A DNA stretch of 64,000 nt from Bacteroidota bacterium (GTDB taxonomy: Bacteria > Bacteroidota > Bacteroidia > JACCXN01), in the NCBI GenBank assembly GCA_013696965.1, contig JACCXN010000030.1:13382-77381 (forward strand), read 5' to 3'. Each line of letters begins with the position of its first letter. Within the stretch, counting starts at the first letter, position 1. The position numbers and the translations under genes are program-made. Below the pieces are notes generated by a model that was not told the origin of the DNA, did no database searches, and worked only from the letters and a program-made list of their open reading frames with translations. Of the stretch, positions 56,166 to 63,955 are shown piece by piece.

Positions 56166-57392
56166 ATGCTTTTTTTATACACCATTGGAATTCAAGTCTT
56201 TTATTATCTGATTCGAATTTCCTCCCTTTTTAATTCGAAGGCAAAAAAATGGGTTCAAGGTCGAAAAGGCCTTTTTAATCATCTTGAAAAATCAATATCA
56301 AAAACCGATGAAATTATTTGGTTTCATTGCGCTTCTTTGGGTGAATTTGAACAAGGAAGGCCTGTTTTGGAGGCCATTAAAAAGTTAAAACCTGAGTTTA
56401 AAATAGTGCTTACTTTCTTTTCTCCATCAGGATATGAAGTAAGAAAAAATTACCCCCTTGCTGATTACGTTTTTTATCTTCCACTGGACACCAGAAAAAA
56501 TGCTGAAAAGTTTATTCATATTGTAAATCCTCAAATGGTAGTTTTTGTAAAATATGAATTCTGGTATCACTTTATCAATGAACTTTATAAAAAAGAAATT
56601 CCTTTATATATTGTTTCTGCAATTTTTAGAAAGGATCAGCATTTTTTTAAAAATTATGGAGGTTGGTGGAGAAGTATGCTTAAAAAAACAAGACATATTT
56701 TTCTTCAGGATGAACAATCCCATCAGCTTTTAAATTCGTGGGGTATTCAGAATTCATCTGTAGCTGGAGACACCCGGTTTGATAGAGTTTATTATGCTGC
56801 ATCTGTAAAAGAATCGGTGCCGGAAGTAGCTGATTTTTGTGCTAATTCAACTGTGTTTATTGCCGGAAGTACATGGCCTGAAGACGAAAATCTATTGATT
56901 GATGCAATCCAAAAAAATGCAAGTCAATGGAAATTTATTATCGCCCCCCATGAAATTTCTTCTACTCGAATTAAAAACCTGGAAAATTCATTAAAAGGAA
57001 TTGAAATTATTAAATTTTCAGATTTAAAAAACAACGCTTTGGAATCAGCTAGAGTTTTAATAATTGACAATGTTGGTCATTTATCAAAATTATATTCTTA
57101 TGCTCAAATTTCATATATAGGAGGAGGGTTTGGAAAAGGAATACATAATATTTTAGAAGCTTGTGCTTTCGGTGTTCCTGTTATTTTTGGCCCCAACTTC
57201 AATAAATTTAAGGAGGCAAAAGATTTAATTTCTAAAAGGGGTGCATTTAGTATAAAGAATTCTTTAGAACTGGATAAAATCCTGCATAATCCTTTATTAA
57301 ATACAGCAGGGAAAATATGTTTAAACTATGTGGATCAAAACAAAGGGGCAACAGAAAAAATTGTTGGGGAAATAGTACATGTTTTAAAATAA
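56166..57392 (+). CDS. waaA: 3-deoxy-D-manno-octulosonic acid transferase (Kdo transferase)
   Basis: WaaA/KdtA adds Kdo to lipid IVA on the inner face of the inner membrane. The 408 residues have a membrane-associated N-terminus (about 1-22), the acceptor-side motif FHCASLGEFEQGRPV with the catalytic Glu, and the GT-B donor domain with VAGDTRFDRV, GGGFGKGIHNILEACAFGVPVIFGPN. The length is slightly below E. coli WaaA (425). With lpxA, lpxC, lpxD and this gene, several steps of the lipid A/Kdo pathway are within the window. Confidence 0.94.
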   Translation: MLFLYTIGIQVFYYLIRISSLFNSKAKKWVQGRKGLFNHLEKSISKTDEIIWFHCASLGEFEQGRPVLEAIKKLKPEFKIVLTFFSPSGYEVRKNYPLADYVFYLPLDTRKNAEKFIHIVNPQMVVFVKYEFWYHFINELYKKEIPLYIVSAIFRKDQHFFKNYGGWWRSMLKKTRHIFLQDEQSHQLLNSWGIQNSSVAGDTRFDRVYYAASVKESVPEVADFCANSTVFIAGSTWPEDENLLIDAIQKNASQWKFIIAPHEISSTRIKNLENSLKGIEIIKFSDLKNNALESARVLIIDNVGHLSKLYSYAQISYIGGGFGKGIHNILEACAFGVPVIFGPNFNKFKEAKDLISKRGAFSIKNSLELDKILHNPLLNTAGKICLNYVDQNKGATEKIVGEIVHVLK

Positions 57393-57417
57393 TCAGAAAT
57401 AAAGAAATAACCATCCC

Positions 57418-57528
57418 CTACACATTCATTCCGATAACTTTTTTATAGCATTTGTTGAAGGTTTTCATATTCCTATATTCAAACCAAAGTATGAAATCAA
57501 ATTCTGCCCTGTTTTCATATTTTTCTTC
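57418..57528 (-). pseudogene. Coding remnant of unknown gene (about 36 codons)
   Basis: Read on the minus strand, the stretch between a stop near 57530 and the stop at 57418-57420 encodes WIFYEEKYENRAEFDF, then ILWFEYRNMKTFNKCYKKVIGMNV. The composition is protein-like (mixed charge, aromatic pairs) and unlike the A/T noise around it, and there is no start codon at its beginning. It follows the terminator of the protease gene. It may be the 3' end of a lost gene; the family is not identified. Confidence 0.4.
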
Positions 57529-57548
57529 ATAAAAAATCCAACTTCAAA

Positions 57549-57596
57549 TAAAAAAAACCTCTAATGGCCGGTAATTAAACTACCAGTCATTAGAGG
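57549..57596 (-). terminator. Intrinsic terminator of the T9SS protease gene
   Basis: A 16-base-pair stem (arms 57558-57573 and 57581-57596, one mismatch and one G-U pair) with a seven-base loop. On the minus strand it is followed by a run of eight U (57550-57557). It lies 55 bases past the protease stop and is the clearest intrinsic terminator on this strand. Confidence 0.85.
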
Positions 57597-57651
57597 TCTT
57601 AAGCGAAAAAAAGTTTAATTTTCGTATACCTTTTATGGGTAAAAAAAATTA

Positions 57652-60126
57652 CTATTTATTCAGCATAATTTTTTTAACCATTAATTGTTCATCGGTTCTT
57701 ACCTCAACCAAATAAATTCCATTGGCGTAATTGGAAAGGTCAATTTTAATTTCCCTGTTCTGAAAATTATTTTCATTCATTTGAACCATTAATTCACCCA
57801 TTAAATTATACACTTTGGCTTCTACCTGCTTGCTTTCATTTCCATTTAAAGTAACAAAAACATTTCCTGTAGATGGATTAGGAAAAATGCTTACTGCACT
57901 TTCCGTTTGTGTTTTTATACCAGTTGTTGTTTTGTCATAAACAACAAAATTATCAATTACAACTCCTTCAGATTCTTCGTATTCATCTGAAGCCATGTTG
58001 AAACGAAATTTCACACTTGATTCTCCAACAAGAAAAGGAAGATCATGTCCATACAATTTCCAGGTAGAGCTTGTACCAGTCCATTGAGACCCATTACACA
58101 AAAGTCCTGTTGTACTTCCGTTTCCAACAAGGGAACTATTATACCAATTTGGACTTGAAGATGTACCTAATTTTGTCCATGTGTCCCCATTGTTAATTGA
58201 GTATTCAAAATACAATGCATCCCAATCCTGTTCAATAACGAATGCCATGTAAAATTCTACACGTGGTTCAATTAATGAGGATAAATCAAAGCAAGGGCTT
58301 TGCAAATAATTATAGGTAGAGTAATCATGAACTCCGGAAAGATTTGTTGCATATACTTTTGTACCTGAATAAGCAGAGTTTAATACTGTACCAGCTGGCA
58401 CTCCAAGTTGCCATTTATCCCCAGGTGATGCATTTAAATTGGTGTTTTGCACTCCAGTTGCGCTATGGGACCAAAAATCGCCTCCTGATTCAAAATCATC
58501 CAAATAGGTAAAAGTATTGATCAATGAAACAGAGAATGGAACAAATAAACTATCGTTGCTGGTATTTTCATCTGTTGAACCATTAGGAGAAGAAGAATTC
58601 ACATAGAGTATATGCATTCCGCTGGAAGTAGATTGAATTGGCAAAGTAACATTTGTGCTTTGACCACTTGCAAGACTACCTACCCAGTTATAAGTGTCGG
58701 AGGACAATGCATCCAATTGAAAGTTAATTATTACAGAAGTAAGGGTATTGGAACCTAAATTTCTCAAGGTTATCATTGGTGTAAAATCACCATTGCAAGA
58801 TGATCCTGCCGGAGAGCTTATTTTAACAACAGCAGCATCAAGTGCCACAGTTGAAGCATTTGCACAAATCATAGCCTCATAAGCATTAATTCTACCTGCA
58901 CCTAAAAGTCCTACATAAGCAGAATTTTGAGCATCAATATTTACAGCAGAGCTCTGCAGGCAACTCTTAACTTGTGCAGGAGTCATGGCAGGATTAACTG
59001 AAAGCATTAATCCACATAAACCAGCAACTAAAGGAGAGGCCATAGAGGTTCCAGAAAGATTTCCATAAGTATTTCCAAGGGTTGTGCTACGAATATTAGT
59101 ACCTGGTGCAGAAATATCAATCCAGCTACCAAATTGAGAAAAACTAGACTTAGTATCATTAGAAGCCGTTGCAGCCACACTTATTACATTCGGGTATGCA
59201 GCAGGGTAAAACATGGTTTGTACATTATCATTTCCTGCACCTGCTACCAGCACTATTCCTAAATTATAGGCATTATTTACTACTGTAAGTCCATAATTTG
59301 AAGATGCTCCCCCACCCCAAGACATATTAATTACATGTGCTCCATTTTGGGCCGCCCAGGTAATTCCTTCATAACCTGAAGTTAGGGTTCCGGTAGCATC
59401 CTGAGCAATCTTTACAGGCATTATTTTAATATTAAAACCAATAGATGCAACACCAGTACTATTGTTTGTAGATGAGCCGGAAGTACCTGCAACGTGTGTT
59501 CCATGAGTCCAGCTTGTATTATTATTAGGTGGATTGGTATTGTTGTCTCCATCTGCAACATCTCTTCCCGCAACTACATTATTCACAAGATCATTATGAG
59601 TAACCTGTATGGCATTATCAGTAATAGCTACTATAACACTTGATGATCCAAGTGATATATCCCATGCCTGAGCTGCATTGATTTTAAACAAATGCCACAT
59701 GTTTGTAGAAGTGTATAAAGGGTCATTTGGAGTATAAAAAAGTTTATGTAGTTCCTTTTTTTCTGCATATAAAATATAATCAAGCTGACTTAACTCTTTT
59801 GTGAAAACATCAACTTCAAATTGGTTAGTAAACTCTATTTCATATGTTAGCTTTAAAGCCACATTAATGTTATCCGGATGTTTCTGGGTAATCTTTACAA
59901 TACCGTATTTATCCTCTAGTTTTTTTAAAAAATCTATCTTATTAATATCTGCATTTCCATTGTTATCCGAAGGAATATCAATAATTGCAGATGGTTTTAA
60001 CTGAAAAATAATTTTTCCATCCTGGTACCATTCATACACTTGTTGAGAAAACACAAGATTGGAAATACAGAAGAATAAAACAATAAGAAATGTTTTTTTA
60101 AAACATAGCAAGTAGCAATTTTTCAT
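57652..60126 (-). CDS. S8 serine protease with T9SS C-terminal sorting domain
   Basis: An 824-residue secreted protease. Signal peptide about 1-27, a prodomain-like region to about 130, then a subtilase domain with Asp170 (VAITDNAIQV), His208 (WTHGTHVAG), the Asn in GAGNDN and Ser361 (GTSMASPLVAG). A CARDB-like beta domain (about 425-540) follows, then a jelly-roll-like domain (about 560-735). The last 80 residues are a type A T9SS sorting domain (SIFPNPSTGNVFV ... YANGIYLVEVRT ... VKKIMLNK). It should be exported by the T9SS and fixed to the surface or released. It has its own terminator. Confidence 0.95.
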   Translation of the reverse strand: MKNCYLLCFKKTFLIVLFFCISNLVFSQQVYEWYQDGKIIFQLKPSAIIDIPSDNNGNADINKIDFLKKLEDKYGIVKITQKHPDNINVALKLTYEIEFTNQFEVDVFTKELSQLDYILYAEKKELHKLFYTPNDPLYTSTNMWHLFKINAAQAWDISLGSSSVIVAITDNAIQVTHNDLVNNVVAGRDVADGDNNTNPPNNNTSWTHGTHVAGTSGSSTNNSTGVASIGFNIKIMPVKIAQDATGTLTSGYEGITWAAQNGAHVINMSWGGGASSNYGLTVVNNAYNLGIVLVAGAGNDNVQTMFYPAAYPNVISVAATASNDTKSSFSQFGSWIDISAPGTNIRSTTLGNTYGNLSGTSMASPLVAGLCGLMLSVNPAMTPAQVKSCLQSSAVNIDAQNSAYVGLLGAGRINAYEAMICANASTVALDAAVVKISSPAGSSCNGDFTPMITLRNLGSNTLTSVIINFQLDALSSDTYNWVGSLASGQSTNVTLPIQSTSSGMHILYVNSSSPNGSTDENTSNDSLFVPFSVSLINTFTYLDDFESGGDFWSHSATGVQNTNLNASPGDKWQLGVPAGTVLNSAYSGTKVYATNLSGVHDYSTYNYLQSPCFDLSSLIEPRVEFYMAFVIEQDWDALYFEYSINNGDTWTKLGTSSSPNWYNSSLVGNGSTTGLLCNGSQWTGTSSTWKLYGHDLPFLVGESSVKFRFNMASDEYEESEGVVIDNFVVYDKTTTGIKTQTESAVSIFPNPSTGNVFVTLNGNESKQVEAKVYNLMGELMVQMNENNFQNREIKIDLSNYANGIYLVEVRTDEQLMVKKIMLNK

Positions 60127-60296
60127 ATAAAGTGTATTAGTTTAGAAACAGATTTTTAGAAAATTTCTTTAAATTAACACAAATTAAACTAAAATTAAAA
60201 TTTGCTTATTGATTATTATCAAAAAAATGGAATTATTATTTAAGTATTTACAATTCCTTACTCTCAATTTCCTGAGTTCTCAATCATTTCTTGAAT
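60127..60296. other. A/T-rich spacer upstream of the protease
   Basis: Between the protease start and the 44-residue peptide stop. I see no further coding frame beyond a ten-codon in-frame stretch after the peptide stop, and no convincing promoter, although several TAATTTG-like boxes face the protease. Confidence 0.4.
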
Positions 60297-60431
60297 CTAT
60301 TTCTGAAATGTTGAATCAATTACTTGATTTGAATTTTGTTTCTCATAATATTTTGCTGTGCCAATTACCCAGGAAATAAGCAATAATGAAGAAAAAAGAA
60401 ATGCTAAGAGTAATTTATTACTTGTTTTCAT
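60297..60431 (-). CDS. 44-residue single-pass membrane peptide
   Basis: A short frame with ATG at 60431 and TAG at 60297-60299. The product starts MKTSNKLLLAFLFSSLLLI, has one hydrophobic segment (about 6-25), then a charged tail (KYYEKQNSNQVIDSTFQK). It lies 120 bases downstream of the GntR gene on the same strand and may belong to that ABC operon or have its own leader, which carries the REP-like hairpin. It may be a genuine small protein, or the surviving N-terminus of a longer membrane protein such as those often found after this type of operon. Confidence 0.55.
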   Translation of the reverse strand: MKTSNKLLLAFLFSSLLLISWVIGTAKYYEKQNSNQVIDSTFQK

Positions 60432-60458
60432 ATGTATATAATTTGTTTTTTAAAGGCC

Positions 60459-60486
60459 ATCCCGATTTATCGGTATAGCTATGTTA
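60459..60486 (-). repeat. REP-like hairpin leader element, copy B
   Basis: On the minus strand it reads AACATAGCTATACCGAT then AAATCGGGATG, 24 of 28 positions equal to copy A at 55289-55316. The core palindrome is CCGATAAATCGG. It is placed 28 bases before the ATG of the 44-residue peptide. Confidence 0.65.
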
Positions 60487-60551
60487 AATTCATTTATGTT
60501 GAGAATTTCTAACTCCTAAAATGTCAAATTTTTTAACTGTTTTCAATAGTC

Positions 60552-60923
60552 TTATGTATGGCTGGTATTCATTGCCTGATAAAATTTACCAATATCATCA
60601 AGAGAAAGATCCAGCAGATGCATTGTTTTAAAAAACAAGGGGAGATCTTCTTTAATAAATTGTTCTTTCTTTAAATCCCTGATCTTTTTGTAAGCATCTT
60701 CAGTTACAAAATACCCGATTCCTCTTTTGTTGAATATAATGCCTTTATCCTGTAAAAAATTTATGGTTCGCATTGTAGTATTCGGATTTACCTCAAATTC
60801 AACAGCTAAATCCCTTATCGAAGATATTTTATCCCCACTAATCCATTTTTTTTGTAAAATATTCTCAAAACAATAATCCGCTATTTGCAAATAAATTGCC
60901 TGATTATTTTCTTTAAATTCCAT
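60552..60923 (-). CDS. GntR-family regulator, YtrA subfamily
   Basis: A 123-residue regulator with an N-terminal winged helix-turn-helix (about 10-75: GDKISSIRDLAVEFEVNPNTTMRTINFLQDKGI, here split in meaning into recognition helix and wing). Only a short C-terminal helical part follows. The lack of a large effector domain is typical of YtrA-type repressors, which are encoded with ABC transporters. It starts 1 base after the permease stop, so it is the third gene of the ATPase-permease-regulator operon. The palindrome at 62520-62541 is its likely operator. Confidence 0.9.
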   Translation of the reverse strand: MEFKENNQAIYLQIADYCFENILQKKWISGDKISSIRDLAVEFEVNPNTTMRTINFLQDKGIIFNKRGIGYFVTEDAYKKIRDLKKEQFIKEDLPLFFKTMHLLDLSLDDIGKFYQAMNTSHT

Positions 60924-60924
60924 A

Positions 60925-61656
60925 TTAAACCTGCCTTTCTTTTAATTTAAAAAATGATACCAACAACATGAAAGGACCTAACAAATACCAGAACAAAAAA
61001 GAAATTACAGGAACAAAAGTGTCTGTAATATATGTTGTAAAACCAATGTCCATTGTGCGAGAATCTACCTGGCCTCCCTTAAAAATCAAGGATACTGTTA
61101 GGGCTGAAAATATAGAAATTAGAACACAAAATAAAAGGATGGATAAAATTGTTTTCAAAAAATTATTCCCCTTAAAGGTACATGCTCCAAGCATAAAAAA
61201 AGTTTGAATTACCAAATAAACTCCAACTGATCTCCAGGTATCTAAATCAAAAAAGTAGCGCAAACTAATTTCAGCACCGGAAATCAATGAACTTAAAGAA
61301 ATGATCAGAAATATAAACAGTAGATAAATCATGGTAAAACCGGGGGATGTAATAAGCCATGCTCCTGCCATTTTTTCCATATTTGAAACAGGCAACGTGA
61401 GCAAACTATAACTTTTTTGAGGTTTATCCAGTTCAGAAAATATCTTGCTGGTAAATATTAAGCCAGAAAAATAAAAAACAACAATATACAGTGCTTTTAA
61501 ATTTTCCAGAGCATAAGGGTTTACATAGGCTATAAGGATAGTTAGGATTGTTAAAAAACCGGATATTGCTCCCAAGGCTATCCAAAATGATTTAATGTTC
61601 ATTATTGATTGTCTTCTAATAAAAAGACCCAATCTTTGCATGTTTAATTGATACAT
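60925..61656 (-). CDS. ABC transporter membrane protein
   Basis: A 243-residue membrane protein with six hydrophobic segments. The conserved-looking FSELDKPQKSYSLLTLPVSNMEKMAG after the second segment is the hallmark of ABC-2-like permeases paired with YtrA regulators in Bacteroidota. It starts 3 bases after the ATPase stop. The substrate is unknown; related systems respond to cell-wall-active peptides, but that is inference. Confidence 0.85.
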   Translation of the reverse strand: MYQLNMQRLGLFIRRQSIMNIKSFWIALGAISGFLTILTILIAYVNPYALENLKALYIVVFYFSGLIFTSKIFSELDKPQKSYSLLTLPVSNMEKMAGAWLITSPGFTMIYLLFIFLIISLSSLISGAEISLRYFFDLDTWRSVGVYLVIQTFFMLGACTFKGNNFLKTILSILLFCVLISIFSALTVSLIFKGGQVDSRTMDIGFTTYITDTFVPVISFLFWYLLGPFMLLVSFFKLKERQV

Positions 61657-61659
61657 AAG

Positions 61660-62496
61660 TTAAATATTAAATAGTTTATTTATCATTTCAGGTGATTTTA
61701 CCAATCCGTTAAAAAGCAACTCCAGGTCTACCCTTCCCTCCATTCCTGAATTATTTTTAATAATTCCGGCAGTTTTACCTGATAATTCTTCAGAATATAT
61801 TAGCTCTTCCCCTTCTATATTCTTTAAATTTTGTTCAAAGCACATGCGTTGAGAAATCCCTTCCAGGCTATTATGAAAAATAATTTTCCCATCCTCCAAA
61901 ACAACAATGTTATCTATCAGGTTTTCTAGGTCCCTAACTTGATGCGTAGAAATTACAATCAGCTTTTCCTGATCTAAGGAAGAAGCAATAATTTTACGAA
62001 ACTGACTTTTTGATGGAATATCCAAACCATTGGTTGGTTCATCCAAAATAAGCAGCCTGGCATTGGTAGCAAGACCAAAAGAAATCAAGAACTTTTTCTT
62101 TTGACCATAAGAAAGATCAGAGACTTTTGAATCCAAACTCAGTTCAAATTCCTTGAGATAATTTATAAATTGATCCTCATTGAACCTGGGATAAAAAGGA
62201 CTATTTATGGCAATAAAAGTTTTAATTTTAATCCCCGGCAAATCAAATTCCTCCGGAACAAGATAGATATCAGCCAGCATTTGAGGTATTCTTTCACAGG
62301 CCTCATACCCCAATACTTTAACTGTTCCTTTATCCGGATAATTCATTCCTAAAATGTGTTTTAACAAGGTGGATTTGCCAGCCCCATTTTTTCCCAACAA
62401 ACCATAAATAAATCCTGGTTTCATTTCCAAATTCAGATTTTCAAAAATGGGTTTCTTTTTGTTATACCTGAAAAATATTCCTTCTAGTTGTATCAT
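61660..62496 (-). CDS. ABC transporter ATP-binding protein
   Basis: A 278-residue ABC ATPase: Walker A GLLGKNGAGKSTLL (about 33-46), signature LSYGQKKKF, Walker B LLILDEPTNGLD and the H-loop in VISTHQVRD. A C-terminal extension of about 60 residues follows the nucleotide-binding domain, as in YtrB/EcsA-like proteins. It is the first gene of the ATPase-permease-GntR operon. Confidence 0.9.
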   Translation of the reverse strand: MIQLEGIFFRYNKKKPIFENLNLEMKPGFIYGLLGKNGAGKSTLLKHILGMNYPDKGTVKVLGYEACERIPQMLADIYLVPEEFDLPGIKIKTFIAINSPFYPRFNEDQFINYLKEFELSLDSKVSDLSYGQKKKFLISFGLATNARLLILDEPTNGLDIPSKSQFRKIIASSLDQEKLIVISTHQVRDLENLIDNIVVLEDGKIIFHNSLEGISQRMCFEQNLKNIEGEELIYSEELSGKTAGIIKNNSGMEGRVDLELLFNGLVKSPEMINKLFNI

Positions 62497-62519
62497 AATT
62501 ATTTATTTTTTTATCCTTA

Positions 62520-62551
62520 GTGTATTAGATCACTAACACACTGCAAAATTA
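62520..62551 (-). promoter_or_regulatory. Promoter and palindromic operator of the GntR/ABC operon
   Basis: On the minus strand a perfect TAATTTTG -7 box (62544-62551) is followed by an imperfect palindrome, GTGTATTAG-ATCA-CTAACACAC on the plus strand (62520-62541, 8 of 9 pairs symmetric). The palindrome covers the expected transcription start, so a bound YtrA-type regulator would block initiation. The gene for such a regulator is third in the operon. Confidence 0.7.
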
Positions 62552-62745
62552 ATCATTGTTTTTTAATTTCCAAATAAAATTTAACATTCTTTATATCCAT
62601 TGCAATTCACCCATTTTGAACAAAAAAAATTGAAAATTTAAAACTAATATTGTTAATTACCTGTTAATATATTCATTTTGGCCCATGTGTTTTCTATTCA
62701 AATTTGTCTTAACTTAGTTTAATAATTAAATGAAAATCTTATAAG

Positions 62746-63000
62746 ATGAATAGTTTATATCAAATATCCGATAAGGGCCACGATTTGGCTATAGAATCAG
62801 CAGTAAATGATTATTTTAACGAGTTCATTAATCATCATCCAGAACGCCTTTCTGGATTAAGGGTTTATGGAATTCTACCAGGAGATATTTTGCAATGGAT
62901 CAATAATCATCAGTTATGCAATTCATGGTCAGAAGAACACCGGAGTTCAGTTATTGCTGCCATTGGAAAGGTTTACAACAATTACATTATCGCTGCTTAA
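62746..63000 (+). CDS. Hypothetical protein, 84 residues
   Basis: A small soluble protein starting MNSLYQISDKGHDLAIESAV. It is rich in His, Asn and aromatic residues and mostly helical by appearance (DYFNEFINHHPERLSGLRV, SEEHRSSVIAAIGKVYNNYI). No domain is recognised. It is divergent from the ABC operon across 249 bases. Directly after its stop begins an inverted-repeat element (62997-63120). Confidence 0.65.
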   Translation: MNSLYQISDKGHDLAIESAVNDYFNEFINHHPERLSGLRVYGILPGDILQWINNHQLCNSWSEEHRSSVIAAIGKVYNNYIIAA

Positions 63001-63120
63001 GGCTTCTTTTATTATATTATAATCGAGGGTAAGTTTTAATTTATTAATTACAACCTTACCGCTAATTTTTCTTGTACCCTTATTTAAAACTTAATAAAAT
63101 TCAGATAAAAGGAAGCCTAA
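62997..63120. repeat. 124-bp element bounded by 16-bp inverted repeats
   Basis: The arms TTAAGGCTTCTTTTAT (62997-63012) and ATAAAAGGAAGCCTAA (63105-63120) are complementary except for one bulge in each. Inside is a smaller stem GGTAAG (63028-63033) with CTTACC (63055-63060). The left arm overlaps the stop codon of the 84-residue gene. It could be a long 3' UTR structure, a small RNA or a MITE-like insertion; no transposase remains are seen. Confidence 0.5.
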
Positions 63121-63218
63121 TTTAAAATGCTCCTAAAAGTAACGCTTTATTTTAATTGAATCGTCCTGATTTTTCTTGAAACCATTTCTCAAAATCCTCT
63201 GCATTGTCTTATTTTACC

Positions 63219-63226
63219 TACCTTTG
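63219..63226 (+). promoter_or_regulatory. Promoter -7 box of the radical SAM remnant
   Basis: A perfect TACCTTTG ends 4 bases before ATG 63231, so the start would be leaderless. It shows that ATG 63231, and not the TTG at 63204, was the original start. Confidence 0.5.
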
Positions 63227-63230
63227 CAAC

Positions 63231-63707
63231 ATGCCAGGGTATAATGATAATACTATTAAAGGGAGAGGAGCTCAAAGCAATCCTGCTAACCCATTTATTA
63301 AACAAAAGTATGTATCAGAGCATATTGAAGGAATTGATGAATTTGGTTTACCTTCTTCCAAAACTCAGTTCTTCATTGAAAATGCAAAAAAAATTGTAAA
63401 TAAGGTGGACAGTCCTGATTTGGGCTTGATGTTTTCTATGAACCCCTACCAGGGATGTGAACACGGCTGTGTTTATTGCTATGCAAGAAACAGCCATCAG
63501 TATTGGGGATTAAATGCCGGTCTTGATTTTGAAAGTAAAATTATAATTAAAGAAAATGCAGCTGAATTATTGGAGAAGGCTTTTCTTAATAAAAATTGGA
63601 ATAAAGAACAGTCTCAAAAATTTGCAATTATGCTATTCTTTTGCCTGTTGGTTATAATTGTAGCTTTCTTTATTGAACAGGAAAAGAAAAACAAAAATTT
63701 AATTTAA
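63231..63707 (+). pseudogene. PA0069-family radical SAM protein, truncated and joined to a foreign membrane tail
   Basis: From ATG 63231 the first 120 or so residues match the N-terminal third of PA0069/SplB-like radical SAM proteins. They show KGRGAQSNPANPF, then MNPYQGCEHGCVYCYARNSH with the CxxxCxxC that binds the 4Fe-4S cluster, and GLDFESKIIIKENAAELL. After FLNKNW the sequence changes to NKEQSQKFAIMLFFCLLVII and a basic end, a membrane segment not found in this family. Intact proteins have about 350 residues. The product lacks most of the TIM barrel and cannot be a working enzyme. The tail may be the end of a small membrane protein gene that once lay upstream of the DUF2158 gene. Confidence 0.8.
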
Positions 63708-63718
63708 TTTAATTTAAT

Positions 63719-63852
63719 ATGGAACAAAAATTTAAATCAGGTGACCTGGTAATAACAATTTAAAAGAAGTATATTGTGAATGGTTTCAAGAGGGAAATTT
63801 AAAAGGAGCTAAATTTCATCAGGACACACTGGAACTGTGGCAAGATTATTAA
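63719..63852 (+). pseudogene. DUF2158 (YodC-like) gene with internal deletion
   Basis: The first codons give MEQKFKSGDLV, the usual start of DUF2158 proteins, and a stop follows at 63761-63763. In another frame, from 63754, NNLKEVYCEWFQEG then NLKGAKFHQDTLEL continue the family pattern to TAA 63850-63852. The missing middle (the usual LKSGGPKMTV stretch) amounts to roughly 15-20 codons. The upstream spacer carries four tandem copies of TTTAA. Confidence 0.75.
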
Positions 63853-63915
63853 AAAAAAGCCCAGCTGTTAAGCCTGAGGCCACTGAAAAAGTCTTTTTAA
63901 GAATTAAATGTTAAT

Positions 63916-63955
63916 AAAAGGGAGTAGAAACGCAAGTTTATCTACTCCCTTTTTT
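63916..63955 (+). terminator. Intrinsic terminator at the right end
   Basis: Perfect 13-base arms (63916-63928 and 63941-63953, core GGGAGTAGA / TCTACTCCC) with a 12-base loop, followed by more U. It is properly placed to end the transcript of the DUF2158 remnant. Confidence 0.85.
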
